64,000 nt of DNA from positions 1-64,000 of the forward strand of contig CANQOB010000001.1 in NCBI GenBank assembly GCA_947625385.1. Direction: 5' to 3'. Positions within the stretch are counted from its first letter, which is position 1, and every line of letters starts with the position of its first letter. The notes under the pieces are model-generated. The model saw only the letters and a program-made list of their open reading frames with translations. It searched no databases and was not told the origin of the DNA. Below are positions 36,178 to 46,088 of the stretch, in pieces. A program made the position numbers and the translations under genes. This DNA is from an uncultured Clostridia bacterium (lineage in GTDB: Bacteria; Bacillota; Clostridia; Christensenellales; Borkfalkiaceae).

Positions 36178-37980
36178 ATGACACGTCAAGGCAATATCAA
36201 AATTTCCAGCGAAAACATGATGCCCATCATCAAAAAGTGGCTGTATTCCGAAAAGGACATCTTTCTCCGTGAGATCGTCGCGAATGCGGCGGATGCGATC
36301 ACCAAGCTCAAAAAACTCGTCTCCATGGGAGAAGCAAAGGACGAAGGCGCATACCGGATCACGGTCACTTCCGACCCCAAGGCGGGGACGCTCACGGTCG
36401 AGGACAACGGCATCGGCATGACAGAGGAGGAAGTGGAGAAATATATCACGCAGATCGCCTTCTCCGGCGCCGCGGACTTCCTCGAAAAATACGAGAAAGC
36501 GGGCGGAGAGGGAATCATCGGACACTTCGGGCTCGGCTTCTATTCCGCCTACATGGTCTCCGACGACATCGAGATCTTCACGAAGTCCTACCGCGAGGAC
36601 GCGCCCGCCGTGCGCTGGGAATCCGACGGAGAGAGCGTCTACACCATCGAATCCTGCGAAAAAGAGGGGCGCGGGACGAAGATCGTCATGCACCTCTCCA
36701 AAGAGGAGAAGCAATTCCTGAAAGAGGAAAGATTGCGCGAACTTCTCGGGAAATATTGCTCGTTCATGCCCTATGAGATCTATCTCAACCCCAAGGGAAA
36801 GGACGACCGTCCCGTCAATACGCCCTTCCCGCTCTATGCGAAACAGCCCAAGGATTGTACGGAAGAGGAGTACAAGAAATTCTACCGCGAAACCTTTTCC
36901 GACTTCAACGAACCGCTCTTTTGGATTCATCTCAATATGGAGTATCCTTTCCGCTTGAAGGGCATTCTGTATTTCCCGAAGGTGAGAAAGCAGGTGGAGC
37001 TCGAACGCGGGCACGTCAAGCTGTACTGCAACCAGGTCTACATCGCCGATAACATCAAGGAAGTCATTCCCGAATTCCTGATGCTTCTCAACGGGGTCAT
37101 CGACTGCCCGGATATCCCGCTCAACGTTTCGCGTTCCTTCCTGCAAAACGACGCACAAGTGCAGAAGATCGCAAAGCATATCACCAAGAAAGTCGCGGAC
37201 AAGCTCACCGAACTCTTCAAAAAGGACCGCGAGCGCTTCGAAGCGTGCTGGGACGACCTTGCCACATTCATCAAGTTCGGCTGCATCAAAGACGATTCGT
37301 TCGCGGAGAAGGTCAAGGACGTCGTCATCTTCAAGAATCTTGCGGGAGAATACCGTCCCCTTACGGGCATGTTCCGCGCGGAGGAAGCCGAAGAGGGGAA
37401 GCAGCCCGACACCGTATACTATGTGACCGATGAGAACAAGCAGGCGCAATATATCCGCATGTTCAAGGACGCCGGGCTGGATGCGCTCGTCTGCGACACC
37501 TATATCGACCCTCACTTTTTGAGCTATGTCGAATACAAGAATCCGGGCAAAGTGCGGTTTCTGCGCATCGACGCGGATGTCGCCGGCGCGCTCAAAGAAG
37601 AGGAGAGCGGGGATGACACCCTCGCCGCCGTGTTCAAAGAGGCGCTCAAAGAGAAGAACGTCGAAGTCAAGACGGAAAAGCTCAAAAATCCCGAGATTCC
37701 CGCCGTCATCAACGCCGACGAACAGATGCGCAGAATGTCCGAAATGAATGCGTTCTACCGCATGGGGGAGATTCCCGTCGCTTTGACGCTCGTCGTCAAT
37801 ACCGCCAATCCCGCCGTCATGGCGGTGAAAGAGGCAACGGGCGAGGCGCAGAGCTCCGCGGCGGAATATCTCTATCTGCTGGCGCTCATGAACTTCCGCC
37901 CCTTGACGCCCGACGAGCTGACCGCGTTCACCGCCGCGGCGGGGAGATATCTCGAAGATTCTCTGAAAAAAGTGCAATAA
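36178..37980 (+). CDS. htpG: Molecular chaperone HtpG (Hsp90)
   Basis: ATP-dependent cytosolic chaperone. The N-terminal GHKL ATPase domain has '[19 protein letters not shown]', 'DNGIGMT' and '[15 protein letters not shown]'. The middle domain includes '[15 protein letters not shown]' and the C-terminal dimerisation domain is shortened relative to E. coli (600 residues against about 624). AAAGGAG precedes ATG 36178. It is a single gene between two terminators or promoters with no CIRCE upstream. Confidence 0.97.
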   Translation: MTRQGNIKISSENMMPIIKKWLYSEKDIFLREIVANAADAITKLKKLVSMGEAKDEGAYRITVTSDPKAGTLTVEDNGIGMTEEEVEKYITQIAFSGAADFLEKYEKAGGEGIIGHFGLGFYSAYMVSDDIEIFTKSYREDAPAVRWESDGESVYTIESCEKEGRGTKIVMHLSKEEKQFLKEERLRELLGKYCSFMPYEIYLNPKGKDDRPVNTPFPLYAKQPKDCTEEEYKKFYRETFSDFNEPLFWIHLNMEYPFRLKGILYFPKVRKQVELERGHVKLYCNQVYIADNIKEVIPEFLMLLNGVIDCPDIPLNVSRSFLQNDAQVQKIAKHITKKVADKLTELFKKDRERFEACWDDLATFIKFGCIKDDSFAEKVKDVVIFKNLAGEYRPLTGMFRAEEAEEGKQPDTVYYVTDENKQAQYIRMFKDAGLDALVCDTYIDPHFLSYVEYKNPGKVRFLRIDADVAGALKEEESGDDTLAAVFKEALKEKNVEVKTEKLKNPEIPAVINADEQMRRMSEMNAFYRMGEIPVALTLVVNTANPAVMAVKEATGEAQSSAAEYLYLLALMNFRPLTPDELTAFTAAAGRYLEDSLKKVQ

Positions 37981-37996
37981 ACTTTCTCCGGGGGTA

Positions 37997-38025
37997 TTGA
38001 CAATCCCTTTTCGGACTGCTATAAT
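37997..38025 (+). promoter_or_regulatory. Consensus promoter of the cold-shock gene
   Basis: TTGACA, 17-nt spacer, TATAAT. The 5' leader is about 55 nt, which may fold in a temperature-sensitive way as in other csp mRNAs. Confidence 0.88.
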
Positions 38026-38086
38026 GGAAAATGTGCATGTGTATCGGAAAACGATTCCGATAAACGCAAGAATAGGAGGTATCACT

Positions 38087-38299
38087 GTGACAGGAACTGT
38101 GAAATGGTTCAATGACGGAAAGGGCTACGGCTTTATTTCCAACGACGAAGGCGGGGACGATATTTTCGTGCATTTCTCGGCGATCCAGACGGACGGCTTC
38201 CGCACCCTCAAAGAGGGGCAGAAGGTCACGTTCGAAACGGAACCCGACCCCAAGGATGCGGGAAAACTCCGCGCTGTCAACGTCGTACCCGTTTCGTAA
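38087..38299 (+). CDS. cspA: Cold-shock domain protein
   Basis: 70-residue OB-fold RNA chaperone: '[16 protein letters not shown]' (RNP1 region) and 'DIFVHFSAI' (RNP2). The start is GTG 38087, with AGGAGGT six bases upstream; the ORF track start at 37997 coincides with the promoter -35 and is not real. A double terminator follows. Confidence 0.95.
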   Translation: MTGTVKWFNDGKGYGFISNDEGGDDIFVHFSAIQTDGFRTLKEGQKVTFETEPDPKDAGKLRAVNVVPVS

Positions 38300-38316
38300 C
38301 CGTAAACGAACGACAC

Positions 38317-38348
38317 AAAAAAGACCGCACCCCGGTGCGGTCTTTTTT
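38317..38348 (+). terminator. Bidirectional terminator between csp and spoVG
   Basis: 15-bp perfect arms 'aaaaaagaccgcacc' / 'ggtgcggtctttttt' with a 2-nt apical gap. It can stop both convergent transcripts. Confidence 0.93.
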
Positions 38349-38356
38349 CCGAGATT

Positions 38357-38377
38357 CCGCCGAAAGGCGGTTTTTTT
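38357..38377 (+). terminator. Second terminator hairpin after csp
   Basis: 'ccgcc' GAAA 'ggcgg' then seven T, overlapping the last base of the convergent spoVG stop codon. Confidence 0.8.
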
Positions 38378-38655
38378 CATCCCTCCGTTGCCGCGGCTCT
38401 GACGGCTTCGGCGTACTTCGCGAGAATGAGCTCCTGCAAGTGCGTTCTTGTCTCCGAATTGATGGGATGGGCAATATCCTTATATTCGCCTTCAGGGGTC
38501 TTGCGGCTGGGCATTGCGATGAAACATTCCCCGTCGCGCTCGAATATCTTGATATCATGCACGACAAAGCAACCGTCGATCGTAATCGACGCAACGGCAC
38601 GGAGCAGACCCTCCGTGCGATGAACAAGCCGAATCCGCACGTCTCCGATTTCCAT
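38377..38655 (-). CDS. spoVG: Septation/sporulation regulator SpoVG
   Basis: Small nucleic-acid-binding regulator conserved in Bacillota. 'ITDGCFVVHDIKIFERDGE' type sequence, 'FIAMPSRKTPEGEYKDIAHP' and 'IAHPINSETRTHL' are hallmarks. ATG 38655 with GGAGGAGG seven bases upstream is preferred over the track's TTG two codons earlier, giving 92 residues. Monocistronic; a convergent terminator follows. Confidence 0.96.
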   Translation of the reverse strand: MEIGDVRIRLVHRTEGLLRAVASITIDGCFVVHDIKIFERDGECFIAMPSRKTPEGEYKDIAHPINSETRTHLQELILAKYAEAVRAAATEG

Positions 38656-38758
38656 AACCAATCCTCCTCCGATGGTTTATTTATTCATTATGTTACCATA
38701 TTTTCAAAAAATTTACAATAATTTTAATAAGCTATTTTATAAATTTTTCGAATATTTT

Positions 38759-38788
38759 TTCACAAATTTTTCCAAAAATGAATAATAT
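38759..38788 (+). promoter_or_regulatory. murC promoter predicting a leaderless transcript
   Basis: TTCACA, 18-nt spacer, TAATAT ending at 38788. The expected +1 is 38794-38795, the first bases of the murC ATG, and there is no ribosome site. The surrounding 38662-38793 stretch is very AT-rich and contains no gene. Confidence 0.55.
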
Positions 38789-38793
38789 GGTGT

Positions 38794-40113
38794 ATGGACT
38801 GCATAAATTCGTGCATATCCTACTATTTCGTCGGAATCGGCGGCGTCAGCATGAGCGCGCTGGCGATGCTCCTCGGCGGACTCGGCGTCCGCGTAAGAGG
38901 AAGCGATGCGGCGGAGGGGAGATTCACCAAGCTCCTGCGCGAGCGGGGCATTCCCGTCCACATCGGCGAAGAGGAAGAGATCTCGGAGGATACGGTCGTC
39001 TATACGGGCGCGGTCGACCTTTCGCATCCGCAGCTCGCGCGCGCGGCAAAGGCGGGAAAACGTCTCATCGCGCGGTCGGAACTGCTCGGGAGCGTGGCGA
39101 AGGAATATTCGCATGTGCTCTCCGTCGCGGGCTGCCACGGAAAGACGACTTCGTCCTGCATGCTTGCCCATATCTTCCGGACATGCGGCGCGCCCTTCAC
39201 CTGCCATATCGGCGGGGAGGACTACGAACTCGGCAACTTCTTTTCCACGGGAAAAGAGTACTTTATTACCGAAGCATGTGAATTCAAGCGAAGTTTTCTC
39301 GCGCTGCACAGCGAGATCGCCGTCATTTTGAACTGCGACCTCGACCATACCGACTGTTACAGGGACGAGGAGGACCTTCTCGCCGCCTACCGCACCTTTG
39401 CGGGGCAGGCGAAAGAGGTCGTCGTCAATGCGGACGACGTCCATGCGCGCACCATCCCGCATACCCTGTCCTTCGGGCTCTACGGGGGCGATATCCGCGC
39501 GGAAAGACTTGCGGAGGACGGCGAACGCTATGCGTTCACCGTGACGGAAGGGGGGACGCCCGTCGTGAGAATCGCGCTGAATGCCGTAGGCAAAGTGCAT
39601 ATCTACAATGCGCTCGCGGCATTTGCGGCAGCGCGGCTTGCAGGCAGGACGGGCGAAGAGATCAAATGCGGGCTGGAAGCCTTCCGCGGCGTAAGGCGGA
39701 GATTCGAATATATCGGCACCTTGGGGGGAGTCCCCGTCGTATGCGACTATGCGCACCACCCGAAGGAGATCGCGGCGACCCTCTCCACGGCGGAAAAGCT
39801 GTGCAGAGGGACCGTGCACGTCGTGTTTCAGCCGCATACCTACACGCGCACGCGCGATCTTTTAGGCGAGTTCTCGGAGGTCTTGAAGCGCGCCGAAAGT
39901 CCCATCGTCTACGCCACCTATTCCGCGCGGGAGAGCTTCGACCCCGCGGGCAGCGCGGCAATGCTCGCCAGCCGAATCCCCGAAGCGCGGTACTGCCAGA
40001 CTCCCCGCCAGCTCAAAAAGCGCATGCTCGAGGGTCTGAAAGGGGGAGACCTCATCCTCGTGCTCGGCGCGGGGGATATTTACGACATCGCAAAAGGAAT
40101 TGCAGAGCCATGA
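38794..40113 (+). CDS. murC: UDP-N-acetylmuramate-L-alanine ligase
   Basis: Adds L-Ala to UDP-MurNAc in peptidoglycan precursor synthesis. The N-terminus 'YYFVGIGGVSMSALAMLLGG' binds the UDP moiety, the ATP site is 'GCHGKTTSSCM', and 'CDYAHHPKEIAATL' and 'FQPHTYTRT' are family motifs. 439 residues. No in-frame alternative start with a ribosome site exists, supporting leaderless initiation. Confidence 0.95.
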   Translation: MDCINSCISYYFVGIGGVSMSALAMLLGGLGVRVRGSDAAEGRFTKLLRERGIPVHIGEEEEISEDTVVYTGAVDLSHPQLARAAKAGKRLIARSELLGSVAKEYSHVLSVAGCHGKTTSSCMLAHIFRTCGAPFTCHIGGEDYELGNFFSTGKEYFITEACEFKRSFLALHSEIAVILNCDLDHTDCYRDEEDLLAAYRTFAGQAKEVVVNADDVHARTIPHTLSFGLYGGDIRAERLAEDGERYAFTVTEGGTPVVRIALNAVGKVHIYNALAAFAAARLAGRTGEEIKCGLEAFRGVRRRFEYIGTLGGVPVVCDYAHHPKEIAATLSTAEKLCRGTVHVVFQPHTYTRTRDLLGEFSEVLKRAESPIVYATYSARESFDPAGSAAMLASRIPEARYCQTPRQLKKRMLEGLKGGDLILVLGAGDIYDIAKGIAEP

Positions 40114-40179
40114 CGCCGTCCGATAGGGCGGCGTCCCTATAAATTTTGCAAAATCAACGGAAAAATTTGGTCGATTGTA

Positions 40180-40208
40180 TTGAAACTCACGGGAAATTAT
40201 AGTATAAT
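40180..40208 (+). promoter_or_regulatory. Promoter of the glycogen operon
   Basis: TTGAAA, 17-nt spacer, TATAAT. The ORF-track start of glgB at 40180 lies in this -35 box and cannot be translated from this transcript. Confidence 0.85.
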
Positions 40209-40260
40209 AGTAGAAGCAAAATACGCGCCCGCCGAAGGCGCCGCAATGCGAGGCAACGAT

Positions 40261-42180
40261 ATGAAGAAACGTTCGAAACCAACCGAACCCATCAAGCGGG
40301 AGACCGATTTCCCGCTCTATCTTTACCATCAGGGAAAGAGCGACAGGGCGTACGAGCTCTTCGGCGCCCACCGGGCGACGGAGGAGGGCAAGGAAGGCTA
40401 TATCTTTCGGGTCTGGGCGCCGCACGCGGCTTCCGTCTCCGTCGTCGGCGATTTCAACGGCTGGGACAAGTCCCGCAACGTCATGCACCGGATGATCGAC
40501 AACGAGACCTTCGAATGTTTCATCGAAGGGCTCGGGGAGTACGACGTCTACAAATATTTCATCACGACCCCGGACGGGAGGCAGTTCATGAAAGCCGACC
40601 CCGTCGCGTTCCATGCCGAAACGCCTCCGCGCACCGCTTCCAAGCTGTACGACCTTGACGGGTACGAATGGGGAGACGGCGACTACGTCACCGCCCGCAA
40701 GCGGGACGTGTATTCTTCGCCCGTCAATATTTACGAAGTCAATCTGCTCTCGTGGAAAAAACACGCCGACGGGAACTATCTGTCGTACAGCGATCTCGCG
40801 ACGGAGCTCGTGGCGTACGTGAAGGAGATGGGATATACGCATGTGGAGTTCATGCCCATCACCGAGCACCCGTTCGACGGTTCGTGGGGGTATCAGGTCA
40901 CGGGATACTTTTCGGTGACGTCCCGCCTCGGGACGCCGAAGGACTTCATGTATCTCGTCGACTGTTTCCACCGTGCGGGAATCGGGGTCATCCTCGACTG
41001 GGTGCCGGCGCATTTCCCGAAGGATGAGCACGGATTGTATGAATTCGACGGGCAAACGCTCTATGAGAGCGGTCAATGGGACAGAATGGAGCACAAGAGC
41101 TGGGGGACGCGCCGCTTCGATTACGGCAGGAACGAAGTCGTATCCTTTTTGGTCTCCTCGGCGTGCCTTTTCTTCGATAAATTCCACATCGACGGAATCC
41201 GCGTGGACGCGGTCGCTTCCATGCTCTACCTCGATTATGACAAGCGCCCCGGGGAATGGGTCCCCAATATCTACGGCGAGAACAAAAATCTCGAAGCCAT
41301 CGCCTTTGTGCGCAAGCTCAACGAAGCGGTCTTTCTGCGCTTCCCGTACGCGCTCATGATCGCCGAGGAGTCCACCGCATGGCCGATGGTGACGAAGCCC
41401 ACCTATATGGGCGGTCTCGGATTCAACTTCAAGTGGAATATGGGCTGGATGAACGATATGCTCTCCTATCTCTGTCTGGACCCCGTGTACCGCCGCTATA
41501 ACCACAATAAACTGACGTTCTCCATGATGTATGCCTTCTCGGAGAACTATGTTCTTCCCATTTCGCACGACGAAGTCGTCCACGGAAAGGGCTCTCTCAT
41601 CAGCAAGATGCCCGGGGAATATGCCGATAAATTCGCAGGCGTGCGCGCCTTCCTCGGCTATCAGATGGCGCACCCCGGCAAGAAATTGAACTTTATGGGC
41701 TATGAGTTCGGACAGTTCAAGGAGTGGGATTATCGCACGGGATTGGAATTTTTCCTGCGCGACCAATTCGAACTGCACGGGAAGCTCTCCGTGTTCGTCA
41801 AAGAGCTCAACGAATTTTACAGGTCGCACGCGCCTTTCTATGAGATCGAGGACGGCTGGGACGGGTTCGAATGGCTTGCGCCCGACGACAGCGACCAAAA
41901 CGTGCTCGCCTTCATCCGCCGCGACCGCTCGGGAGGGGAGATCGTCGTTCTGACCTCCTTCTCGGGCATCGACACCGAATACCGTATCGGTGTCCCGCAA
42001 AAGGGGAAGTATAAGATCGTTTTCTGCTCGGACGATGCAAAGTACGGCGGCAGGGGGATCGTCACCCGCAAGTCTTTGAGAACGGAGAAGATTTTCAGCC
42101 ACGGCAGAGAAGCTTCGCTTTCGGTCACGCTCCCGAAGTTCACGACGATGTATCTCGTCTTTGTACCCGAGAAAAAATAA
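40261..42180 (+). CDS. glgB: 1,4-alpha-glucan branching enzyme
   Basis: GH13 enzyme forming alpha-1,6 branches in glycogen. An N-terminal CBM48 '[20 protein letters not shown]' precedes the barrel. Catalytic regions are '[13 protein letters not shown]', '[12 protein letters not shown]' (nucleophile Asp), '[10 protein letters not shown]' (acid Glu) and '[12 protein letters not shown]' (transition-state Asp). I chose ATG 40261 (GCGAGG 8 nt upstream, 639 residues); ATG 40246 is possible. First of six glycogen genes. Confidence 0.96.
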   Translation: MKKRSKPTEPIKRETDFPLYLYHQGKSDRAYELFGAHRATEEGKEGYIFRVWAPHAASVSVVGDFNGWDKSRNVMHRMIDNETFECFIEGLGEYDVYKYFITTPDGRQFMKADPVAFHAETPPRTASKLYDLDGYEWGDGDYVTARKRDVYSSPVNIYEVNLLSWKKHADGNYLSYSDLATELVAYVKEMGYTHVEFMPITEHPFDGSWGYQVTGYFSVTSRLGTPKDFMYLVDCFHRAGIGVILDWVPAHFPKDEHGLYEFDGQTLYESGQWDRMEHKSWGTRRFDYGRNEVVSFLVSSACLFFDKFHIDGIRVDAVASMLYLDYDKRPGEWVPNIYGENKNLEAIAFVRKLNEAVFLRFPYALMIAEESTAWPMVTKPTYMGGLGFNFKWNMGWMNDMLSYLCLDPVYRRYNHNKLTFSMMYAFSENYVLPISHDEVVHGKGSLISKMPGEYADKFAGVRAFLGYQMAHPGKKLNFMGYEFGQFKEWDYRTGLEFFLRDQFELHGKLSVFVKELNEFYRSHAPFYEIEDGWDGFEWLAPDDSDQNVLAFIRRDRSGGEIVVLTSFSGIDTEYRIGVPQKGKYKIVFCSDDAKYGGRGIVTRKSLRTEKIFSHGREASLSVTLPKFTTMYLVFVPEKK

Positions 42181-42199
42181 TTCCGCAAAGGAGAGCAAG

Positions 42200-43396
42200 A
42201 TGATAAGGAAGAAGGAATGTGTGGCAATGCTGCTCGCGGGCGGACAGGGTTCCCGTCTGTACGCGCTCACGAACGACATTGCAAAGCCCGCGGTTGCTTT
42301 CGGCGCGAAGTATCGGATCATCGACTTTCCGCTCTCGAACTGCATCAATTCGGGCATCGATACGGTGGGCGTGCTCACGCAGTACGAGCCGCTCGAACTC
42401 AACGAATATATCGGGAACGGACAGCCTTGGGACCTCGACCGCGTCTACGGCGGCGTCCATATCCTCTCGCCCTACCAGGCGAAGAAGAAGCAGAGCTGGT
42501 TCGAGGGGACGGCGAACGCCATCTATCAGAACCTGCATTTCATGAAAAAATACGACCCCGATTATGTTCTTATCCTGTCTGGCGACCACATCTATAAGAT
42601 GAATTACGCCGAGATGCTCCGTGCGCATAAGGCGACCGGGGCGGACTGCACGATCGCGGCGATCGAAGTTCCCATGAAGGAGGCGTCCCGTTTCGGAATC
42701 CTCAATACCAACGCGGACGGCTCCATCTACGGGTTCGAAGAGAAGCCCAAAAACCCCAAGAGCAACCTCGCCTCGATGGGCATCTACATCTTCACGGCGA
42801 GCAAGCTCTTTGCCTATCTCGAAGCCGACGACGCCGACCCGAATTCCTCCAAAGATTTCGGCAAGGATGTGCTTCCCGCGATGCTTGCGGCAGGGGAAAA
42901 GCTGTTTTCCTATCGGTTCGAGGGCTATTGGAAGGACGTGGGGACGATCTCGTCGCTCTGGGAATCCAACATGGACCTGCTCGGCAAGAATCCCGCATTC
43001 GACGTGAGCGCGCCCGATTGGAAGATTCATTCCCGGAATCCGCTGGCGCCGCCCGAATATGTCGGAGACGGGGCGGTGCTGGAAAACTCCCTCGTCGCGC
43101 TCGGCTGCGAGATCGAAGGGACGGTCGTAAATTCCGTGCTTGCGGCGAGCGTCGTCGTGGAGAAGGGGGCGACCGTTCGGGACAGCGTGATCATGGCGAA
43201 CACCGTCATAAGATCGGGCGCGACGGTCGAATATTCCATCATCGACGAAAACGTCACCGTGGAGCAAGGCGCGCAAGTCGGCGAGCCCAAAGCCTCCGGG
43301 GGCGGCATCGCCGTTCTCGGCAGGGGAATCGTCATCGGCGCGGGAGCCCGCGTCGGCGGCGGAAGCATCCTCGACAAGGATGTAAAGGGGGTATGA
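42200..43396 (+). CDS. glgC: Glucose-1-phosphate adenylyltransferase, catalytic subunit
   Basis: Makes ADP-glucose, the committed step of glycogen synthesis. '[20 protein letters not shown]' is the nucleotide-binding start, '[15 protein letters not shown]' contains the metal Asp, '[11 protein letters not shown]' and 'YWKDVGTI' follow, and the C-terminus is a left-handed beta-helix. 398 residues from ATG 42200, with AAGGAGAG upstream. Its TGA lies 2 nt before the glgD start. Confidence 0.96.
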   Translation: MIRKKECVAMLLAGGQGSRLYALTNDIAKPAVAFGAKYRIIDFPLSNCINSGIDTVGVLTQYEPLELNEYIGNGQPWDLDRVYGGVHILSPYQAKKKQSWFEGTANAIYQNLHFMKKYDPDYVLILSGDHIYKMNYAEMLRAHKATGADCTIAAIEVPMKEASRFGILNTNADGSIYGFEEKPKNPKSNLASMGIYIFTASKLFAYLEADDADPNSSKDFGKDVLPAMLAAGEKLFSYRFEGYWKDVGTISSLWESNMDLLGKNPAFDVSAPDWKIHSRNPLAPPEYVGDGAVLENSLVALGCEIEGTVVNSVLAASVVVEKGATVRDSVIMANTVIRSGATVEYSIIDENVTVEQGAQVGEPKASGGGIAVLGRGIVIGAGARVGGGSILDKDVKGV

Positions 43397-43398
43397 CC

Positions 43399-44511
43399 AT
43401 GGCACTTTCGACCGTAGGCGTCATTTTTTCGCATATCAACGACGCAAACCTTCCCGAACTCTCCCGTCACCGCACGACGGCGTCCGTGCCCTTCGGCGGC
43501 AGATACCGCTTCATTGATTTTGCGCTTTCCAACATGGTGAACGCGGGCATCACGACGGTGGGGCTCGTCACCAAAAACAACTATCAGTCGCTCATCGATC
43601 ATCTCGGGAGCGGCAAGGATTGGGACCTCGCGCGCAAGGACGGCGGAATCATCCTGTTGCCGCCCTATTCGGACGAAACGGAATCGCTGTATTCCACCCG
43701 TCTCGAAGCGCTCATGGGCATCACGGGATTCCTCAACCACAGGAGCGAAGATTATGTCGTCATCTCGGACTGCGACGGCATCGCCCGCTTCGACATCGCG
43801 GATATCGTGCGCTACCACGAGGAAAAACAGGCGGACATCACGATGGTCTACCACGAGGAGAGCAAAAAGGTCAACTCCTCCTATTACATCACACTCTCTC
43901 CCGACGAGACGGGGCGCGTCCGCGAACTCAAGATCAATCCAAAGACGAAGGGAAAATTCGCTCTCTATGTCAACGTCATGGTGATGAGCAGAGAGTTTCT
44001 CATCGACACCATCTCGAACGCGGTGACGAGGGGATTTTCCAGCTTCGGCAGGGATATCCTCACGAAAAATGTGGACACCCTGCGCATCTTCGGTTACAAA
44101 TTCGACGGCTATTATGCGGCGGTCACCAGCCTTCGGGACTACTTTGCGCACAGCATGGAGCTCCTTGACAAGCGCGTCCGCGACGAGCTGTTCGGCGCAC
44201 GCGATATCTATACGAAAGTGCGCGATTCGGCGCCTTCCAAATATCTCGAAGGCGCAAAAGTGCGCGATTCGCTTATCTCCGACGGCTGTCTCATCGAGGG
44301 AACGGTGGAAAACAGCATTCTTTTCCGCGGCGTCCGCATCGGAAAGGGCTGCGTCGTCAAAAATTCCATCGTCATGCAGGACAGCATCCTCGGCGAAGGG
44401 GCGAAGCTCGACTATGTTATTACGGACAAGAATGTCGTCGTCCGCGACGGGCGCGTGCTTTCCGGCTGCGCGGAACTTCCTTACTTCATTCCGAAAGGGC
44501 GGATGCTTTGA
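43399..44511 (+). CDS. glgD: Glucose-1-phosphate adenylyltransferase, GlgD (regulatory) subunit
   Basis: Second ADP-glucose pyrophosphorylase subunit found in Bacillota, thought to modulate GlgC. The GlgC nucleotide loop is missing; instead it begins 'MALSTVGVIFSHINDANLPE', as GlgD proteins do. 'SVPFGGRYRFIDFALSNMVN' and a C-terminal hexapeptide beta-helix follow. ATG 43399 has GGGGG seven bases upstream; ATG 43393, overlapping glgC, is the alternative. 370 residues. Confidence 0.94.
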   Translation: MALSTVGVIFSHINDANLPELSRHRTTASVPFGGRYRFIDFALSNMVNAGITTVGLVTKNNYQSLIDHLGSGKDWDLARKDGGIILLPPYSDETESLYSTRLEALMGITGFLNHRSEDYVVISDCDGIARFDIADIVRYHEEKQADITMVYHEESKKVNSSYYITLSPDETGRVRELKINPKTKGKFALYVNVMVMSREFLIDTISNAVTRGFSSFGRDILTKNVDTLRIFGYKFDGYYAAVTSLRDYFAHSMELLDKRVRDELFGARDIYTKVRDSAPSKYLEGAKVRDSLISDGCLIEGTVENSILFRGVRIGKGCVVKNSIVMQDSILGEGAKLDYVITDKNVVVRDGRVLSGCAELPYFIPKGRML

Positions 44512-44549
44512 CGCTCTGCATAAATCCAATCAAATAGGGGAAACATCGT

Positions 44550-46076
44550 ATGGCAACAAATTCCAAGACGACACGAAAGACGGGACCCGTGGAGGTCGTG
44601 GAAGCGGTCGCATCCGCAGAGCGGGCGCCCGCGCAGATCACCGTGGAGGCAAAGAAGAAAATTCTCTTCGTCGCCTCCGAAGCCGCGCCCTTCATTGCGA
44701 CGGGAGGGCTTGCCGAAGTCATCGGGTCGCTCTCGAAGGCGATCGCAAGCAGCGATCTCTATGACGTGCGCGTCATCATTCCGCTCTATCAGGACATCCG
44801 CAAGGAATACCGCAAGGATTTCCGCTACATCGGCAATTTCACCGTGCAGCTCGCATGGAGAAACCAATACTGCGGCATCTTCGAATACAAAGCGGGAAAC
44901 GTCACGTACTATTTCGTGGACAACGAATACTACTTCAAGCGCCCCGGCTGTTACGGGTATTACGACGACGGCGAACGGTTTGCCTTCTTCTGCCGCGCCG
45001 TGCTCGATACCCTCGGCTATATCGGGTTCTATCCGGACATTCTGCACTGCCACGATTGGCAGGCGGCGCTCGCGGCGATCTACCTCAAAACGAACTATTG
45101 CCATCGCAAGGAATACAGCGCCATCCGCAGCGTATTTACCATTCACAACATAGAATATCAAGGGAAATATTCTCTCGATATTCTCGGCGATCTCTTCGGA
45201 ATCGGCGATGAATACCGCAACTTCGTTGAGTACGACCGCTGTATCAACCTGATGAAGGGGGCGATCGAAGTCTCCGAGGCGGTCTCCACCGTCTCGCCCT
45301 CGTATGCGGAAGAGATCAAACATCCTTATTTTTCCCACGGGCTCGACCCCATCATCCGCCGGAACGAGTTCAAGCTCCGCGGGATCCTCAACGGCATCGA
45401 CCCCGAGTATTACGACCCCGCGACGGACGCTTCGCTCTTTGCGAACTATTCTTCGGAGCATCCCGAAAACAAGGCGGTCTGCAAAGAGGAACTGCAAAAG
45501 ATGCTCGGGCTGCCCGTCAAAGGCAATGTGCCCGTCGTCGCCATGATCTCCCGTCTCGTGGCACACAAGGGATTCGACCTTGTACGCGAAGTCATCGAAC
45601 AGGCGCTGCGCAGCGACATGCAGTTCATCCTGCTCGGGACGGGGGAATCGACTTACGAAAATTACTTTTCCGACCTGATGAAGAGGTATCCGGGGAAGGT
45701 CGTCTCCGTGATCTCCTTCAACGCCGATCTCTCGCGCAAGATCTATTCGGGGGCGGATATCTTCCTCATGCCCTCCAAGAGCGAGCCCTGCGGTCTCTCG
45801 CAGATGATCGCGAGCCGCTATGGGACGGTCGCGCTCGTGCGCGAGACGGGAGGGTTGGGGGACAGCATCACGCCCTACGGTGCGGGCGGCAACGGATTTA
45901 CCTTCCACGACTATAACGCGAATGATATGCTGTACGTCCTCTTCGAAGCCTTCGGCATCTTCCGCATGAAGGACGAATGGGCAAAACTCGTCAAAAAGGC
46001 GATGGAGACCGATTTCAGTTGGTCGACTTCGGCAAAATCTTATGAAGGACTGTATCACGACGTCCTGAATTCTTGA
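44550..46076 (+). CDS. glgA: Glycogen synthase (GT5)
   Basis: ADP-glucose-dependent glucan elongation. A 35-residue charged N-terminal extension precedes the GT-B fold 'KKILFVASEAAPFIATGGLA'. The canonical Lys of the K-[TS]-G-G-L motif is Ala here. 'ILHCHDWQAAL', 'GILNGIDPEYYDP' and the C-terminal 'LMPSKSEPCGLSQM' with the donor-site Glu are intact, so activity is likely. 508 residues. Confidence 0.94.
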   Translation: MATNSKTTRKTGPVEVVEAVASAERAPAQITVEAKKKILFVASEAAPFIATGGLAEVIGSLSKAIASSDLYDVRVIIPLYQDIRKEYRKDFRYIGNFTVQLAWRNQYCGIFEYKAGNVTYYFVDNEYYFKRPGCYGYYDDGERFAFFCRAVLDTLGYIGFYPDILHCHDWQAALAAIYLKTNYCHRKEYSAIRSVFTIHNIEYQGKYSLDILGDLFGIGDEYRNFVEYDRCINLMKGAIEVSEAVSTVSPSYAEEIKHPYFSHGLDPIIRRNEFKLRGILNGIDPEYYDPATDASLFANYSSEHPENKAVCKEELQKMLGLPVKGNVPVVAMISRLVAHKGFDLVREVIEQALRSDMQFILLGTGESTYENYFSDLMKRYPGKVVSVISFNADLSRKIYSGADIFLMPSKSEPCGLSQMIASRYGTVALVRETGGLGDSITPYGAGGNGFTFHDYNANDMLYVLFEAFGIFRMKDEWAKLVKKAMETDFSWSTSAKSYEGLYHDVLNS

Positions 46077-46088
46077 GGAGACAGGGAC

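Noticed and set aside
38026-38086. Riboswitch in the csp leader
   Set aside because: About 55 nt with no recognisable aptamer; a temperature-responsive leader is possible but not shown.
42928-43398. Long N-terminal extension of glgD in the ORF track
   Set aside because: Out-of-frame reading of glgC; GlgD homologues begin at MALSTVGV-type sequence.
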